In this document: in pieces, positions 14,328-15,243 of the stretch
How the letters are laid out: each line of letters opens with the position of its first letter
How positions within the stretch are numbered: the stretch's first letter is position 1
Source of the DNA: an uncultured Rhizobiaceae group bacterium
GTDB taxonomy: Bacteria > Pseudomonadota > Alphaproteobacteria > Rhizobiales > Rhizobiaceae
NCBI GenBank assembly: GCA_937951455.1
Contig: CALFBU010000246.1
Span: forward strand, 1-15,243
Reading direction: 5' to 3'
DNA length: 15,243 bases
Translations under genes and position numbers: made by a program
The notes under the pieces: generated by a model
Seen by the model: only the letters and a program-made list of their open reading frames with translations
The model's database searches: none
What the model was told of the DNA's origin: nothing

Positions 14328-15092
14328 ATGAGCACTGAAACCATCAAACCATCCATCTGGGCCTTCGCAAACCCTACGCGATTTAATGCCTTTGCGAACA
14401 AGGCAATCCCTGTCTTTGCGGTAGTGACCTTTATTCTTTTGACAATTGGTCTTTGGATGTCATTTAACGCGCCTGAAGATTATCAGCAGGGTTATACGGT
14501 TCTCATCATGTTTATTCATGTGCCTGCAGCATGGCTTTCCATGATGACTTACTCCGTCATGTGCGTTTCCGCCATCGGCACCATCGTATGGCGTCACCCG
14601 CTTGCCGATGTATCACTTAGATCAGCAGCACCTCTTGGCGCAATGTTCACCGTTCTGGCTTTGGCTACTGGATCGCTCTGGGGCAAGCCAATGTGGGGAA
14701 CCTGGTGGGAATGGGACGCGCGAATGACATCCGTCCTCGTACTACTCATCATCTATCTTGGCTTGATCGCGCTGGCAAAAGCCTTTGACGAACCCTCAGA
14801 GGCCGCTCTTCCACTGGCAGTCATGACATTAACTGGCGCACCCTTATTGCCCATCATCAAGTGGTCGGTGGATTGGTGGAATACCCTACACCAGCCTGCC
14901 AGCGTTTCACGCTTTGACAGGCCCGCCATGGCACCCGAATTTCTTTATCCACTCCTCGTAATGGCACTAGCCTATATGGCGATTTTCTTTACGCTTCATA
15001 TGATGTCCATGCGAAATGAAATTCTGGCACGTCGTATTCGCACCATGAAAATGCAAGCTGCAAGAGAGCGCAAATCTGGAGGAGGTTCATAA
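14328..15092 (+). CDS. ccmC: CcmC, heme-delivery protein of cytochrome c maturation
   Basis: This inner-membrane heme-handling protein presents heme to CcmE in the periplasm. The 254 residues include about six helices and the tryptophan-rich WWD domain WGKPMWGTWWEWDARMTS (about 118-135). The heme-ligand histidines are His64 (MFIHVPAAW) and His188 (TLHQPASV), close to His60 and His184 of E. coli CcmC. A charged C-terminal tail (about 230-254) faces the cytoplasm. The gene follows ccmB after 32 bases with only a weak ribosome binding site (GAAAG). It ends by overlapping the ccmD start by one base (TAATG), with a strong Shine-Dalgarno for ccmD inside its last codons. Confidence 0.97.
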   Translation: MSTETIKPSIWAFANPTRFNAFANKAIPVFAVVTFILLTIGLWMSFNAPEDYQQGYTVLIMFIHVPAAWLSMMTYSVMCVSAIGTIVWRHPLADVSLRSAAPLGAMFTVLALATGSLWGKPMWGTWWEWDARMTSVLVLLIIYLGLIALAKAFDEPSEAALPLAVMTLTGAPLLPIIKWSVDWWNTLHQPASVSRFDRPAMAPEFLYPLLVMALAYMAIFFTLHMMSMRNEILARRIRTMKMQAARERKSGGGS

Positions 15093-15243
15093 TGTTTGGC
15101 GAACACGCAAGCTTTATCATTCCCTCATATATTATCAGCACCATCGCAATCTTGGGCATGACGATTTTCATTATCGCCCAGCACAAATCTCGCAAGGCAG
15201 AACTAAAGCGTCTTGAAGAAGCTGGCATTAAACGCAGGGCACA
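15092..15243 (+). CDS. ccmD: CcmD, small heme exporter subunit (cut by the window edge)
   Basis: This small single-helix protein is required for release of heme-loaded CcmE from CcmABC. Fifty codons are visible with no stop before the window ends. The start ATG (15092) overlaps the ccmC stop by one base and is preceded by GGAGGAGG (15078-15085). The sequence opens MFGEHASFIIPSYIIS, followed by one hydrophobic helix (about 9-29, ending FIIAQHK) and a basic, helical tail (SRKAELKRLEEAGIKRRA), exactly the CcmD plan. Position after ccmABC makes the call secure despite the short length. Confidence 0.9.
   Translation, partial: MFGEHASFIIPSYIISTIAILGMTIFIIAQHKSRKAELKRLEEAGIKRRA

Overview
The window looks like chromosomal DNA of an alphaproteobacterium, most likely of the Hyphomicrobiales (Rhizobiales) type, with a moderate G+C content. 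The signs are an IalB-family secreted protein next to rlmN, the alphaproteobacterial DUF2794 and DUF1223 proteins, and an aconitase gene divergent from a ccmABCD cytochrome c maturation operon. No tRNA, rRNA, insertion sequence, phage gene or CRISPR array is visible. This is mainly a housekeeping region.

Layout. Positions 1-834 (minus) hold the N-terminal two thirds of rlmN, cut by the window edge. Behind it on the same strand lie a secreted IalB-family protein (905-1420), an AT-rich gap, and a SpoU/TrmH-family RNA 2'-O-methyltransferase (1685-2221). A tight minus-strand cluster follows: a TesA-like periplasmic SGNH esterase (3019-3666), a pterin-4a-carbinolamine dehydratase (2714-3007) and a YkvA/DUF1232 protein (2304-2684). 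Divergent from the esterase are an ABC ATPase (3726-4424) and a 10-helix FtsX-like permease (4417-6972). This reproduces the tesA / ybbA-ybbP divergent arrangement known from E. coli. A strong terminator closes that operon.

Next comes a Bax inhibitor-1 family membrane protein (7117-7848). Its upstream region carries a perfect 15-bp dyad and a compact leader hairpin, and it is a candidate location for the ybhL leader motif known from alphaproteobacteria. An AT-rich GNAT acetyltransferase gene (7918-8481) starts only a few bases after the terminator of that gene and runs tail to tail into a DUF2794 gene (8478-8834, minus).

The 355-bp gap 8835-9189 contains the most unusual object in the window. 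It is an apparent plus-strand small RNA (about 9013-9168) with a 93-nt near-continuous hairpin, a C-rich 19-nt apical loop and its own strong intrinsic terminator. I could not assign it to a known family.

Beyond it lie a DUF1223 thioredoxin-like exported protein (minus, probably starting at a TTG), aconitase acnA (10136-12835, minus) with its terminator and a convincing sigma-70-type promoter, and the divergent heme export genes ccmA, ccmB, ccmC and the start of ccmD, which runs off the right edge. CcmABC and CcmD work together to load heme onto the periplasmic chaperone CcmE for c-type cytochrome assembly.
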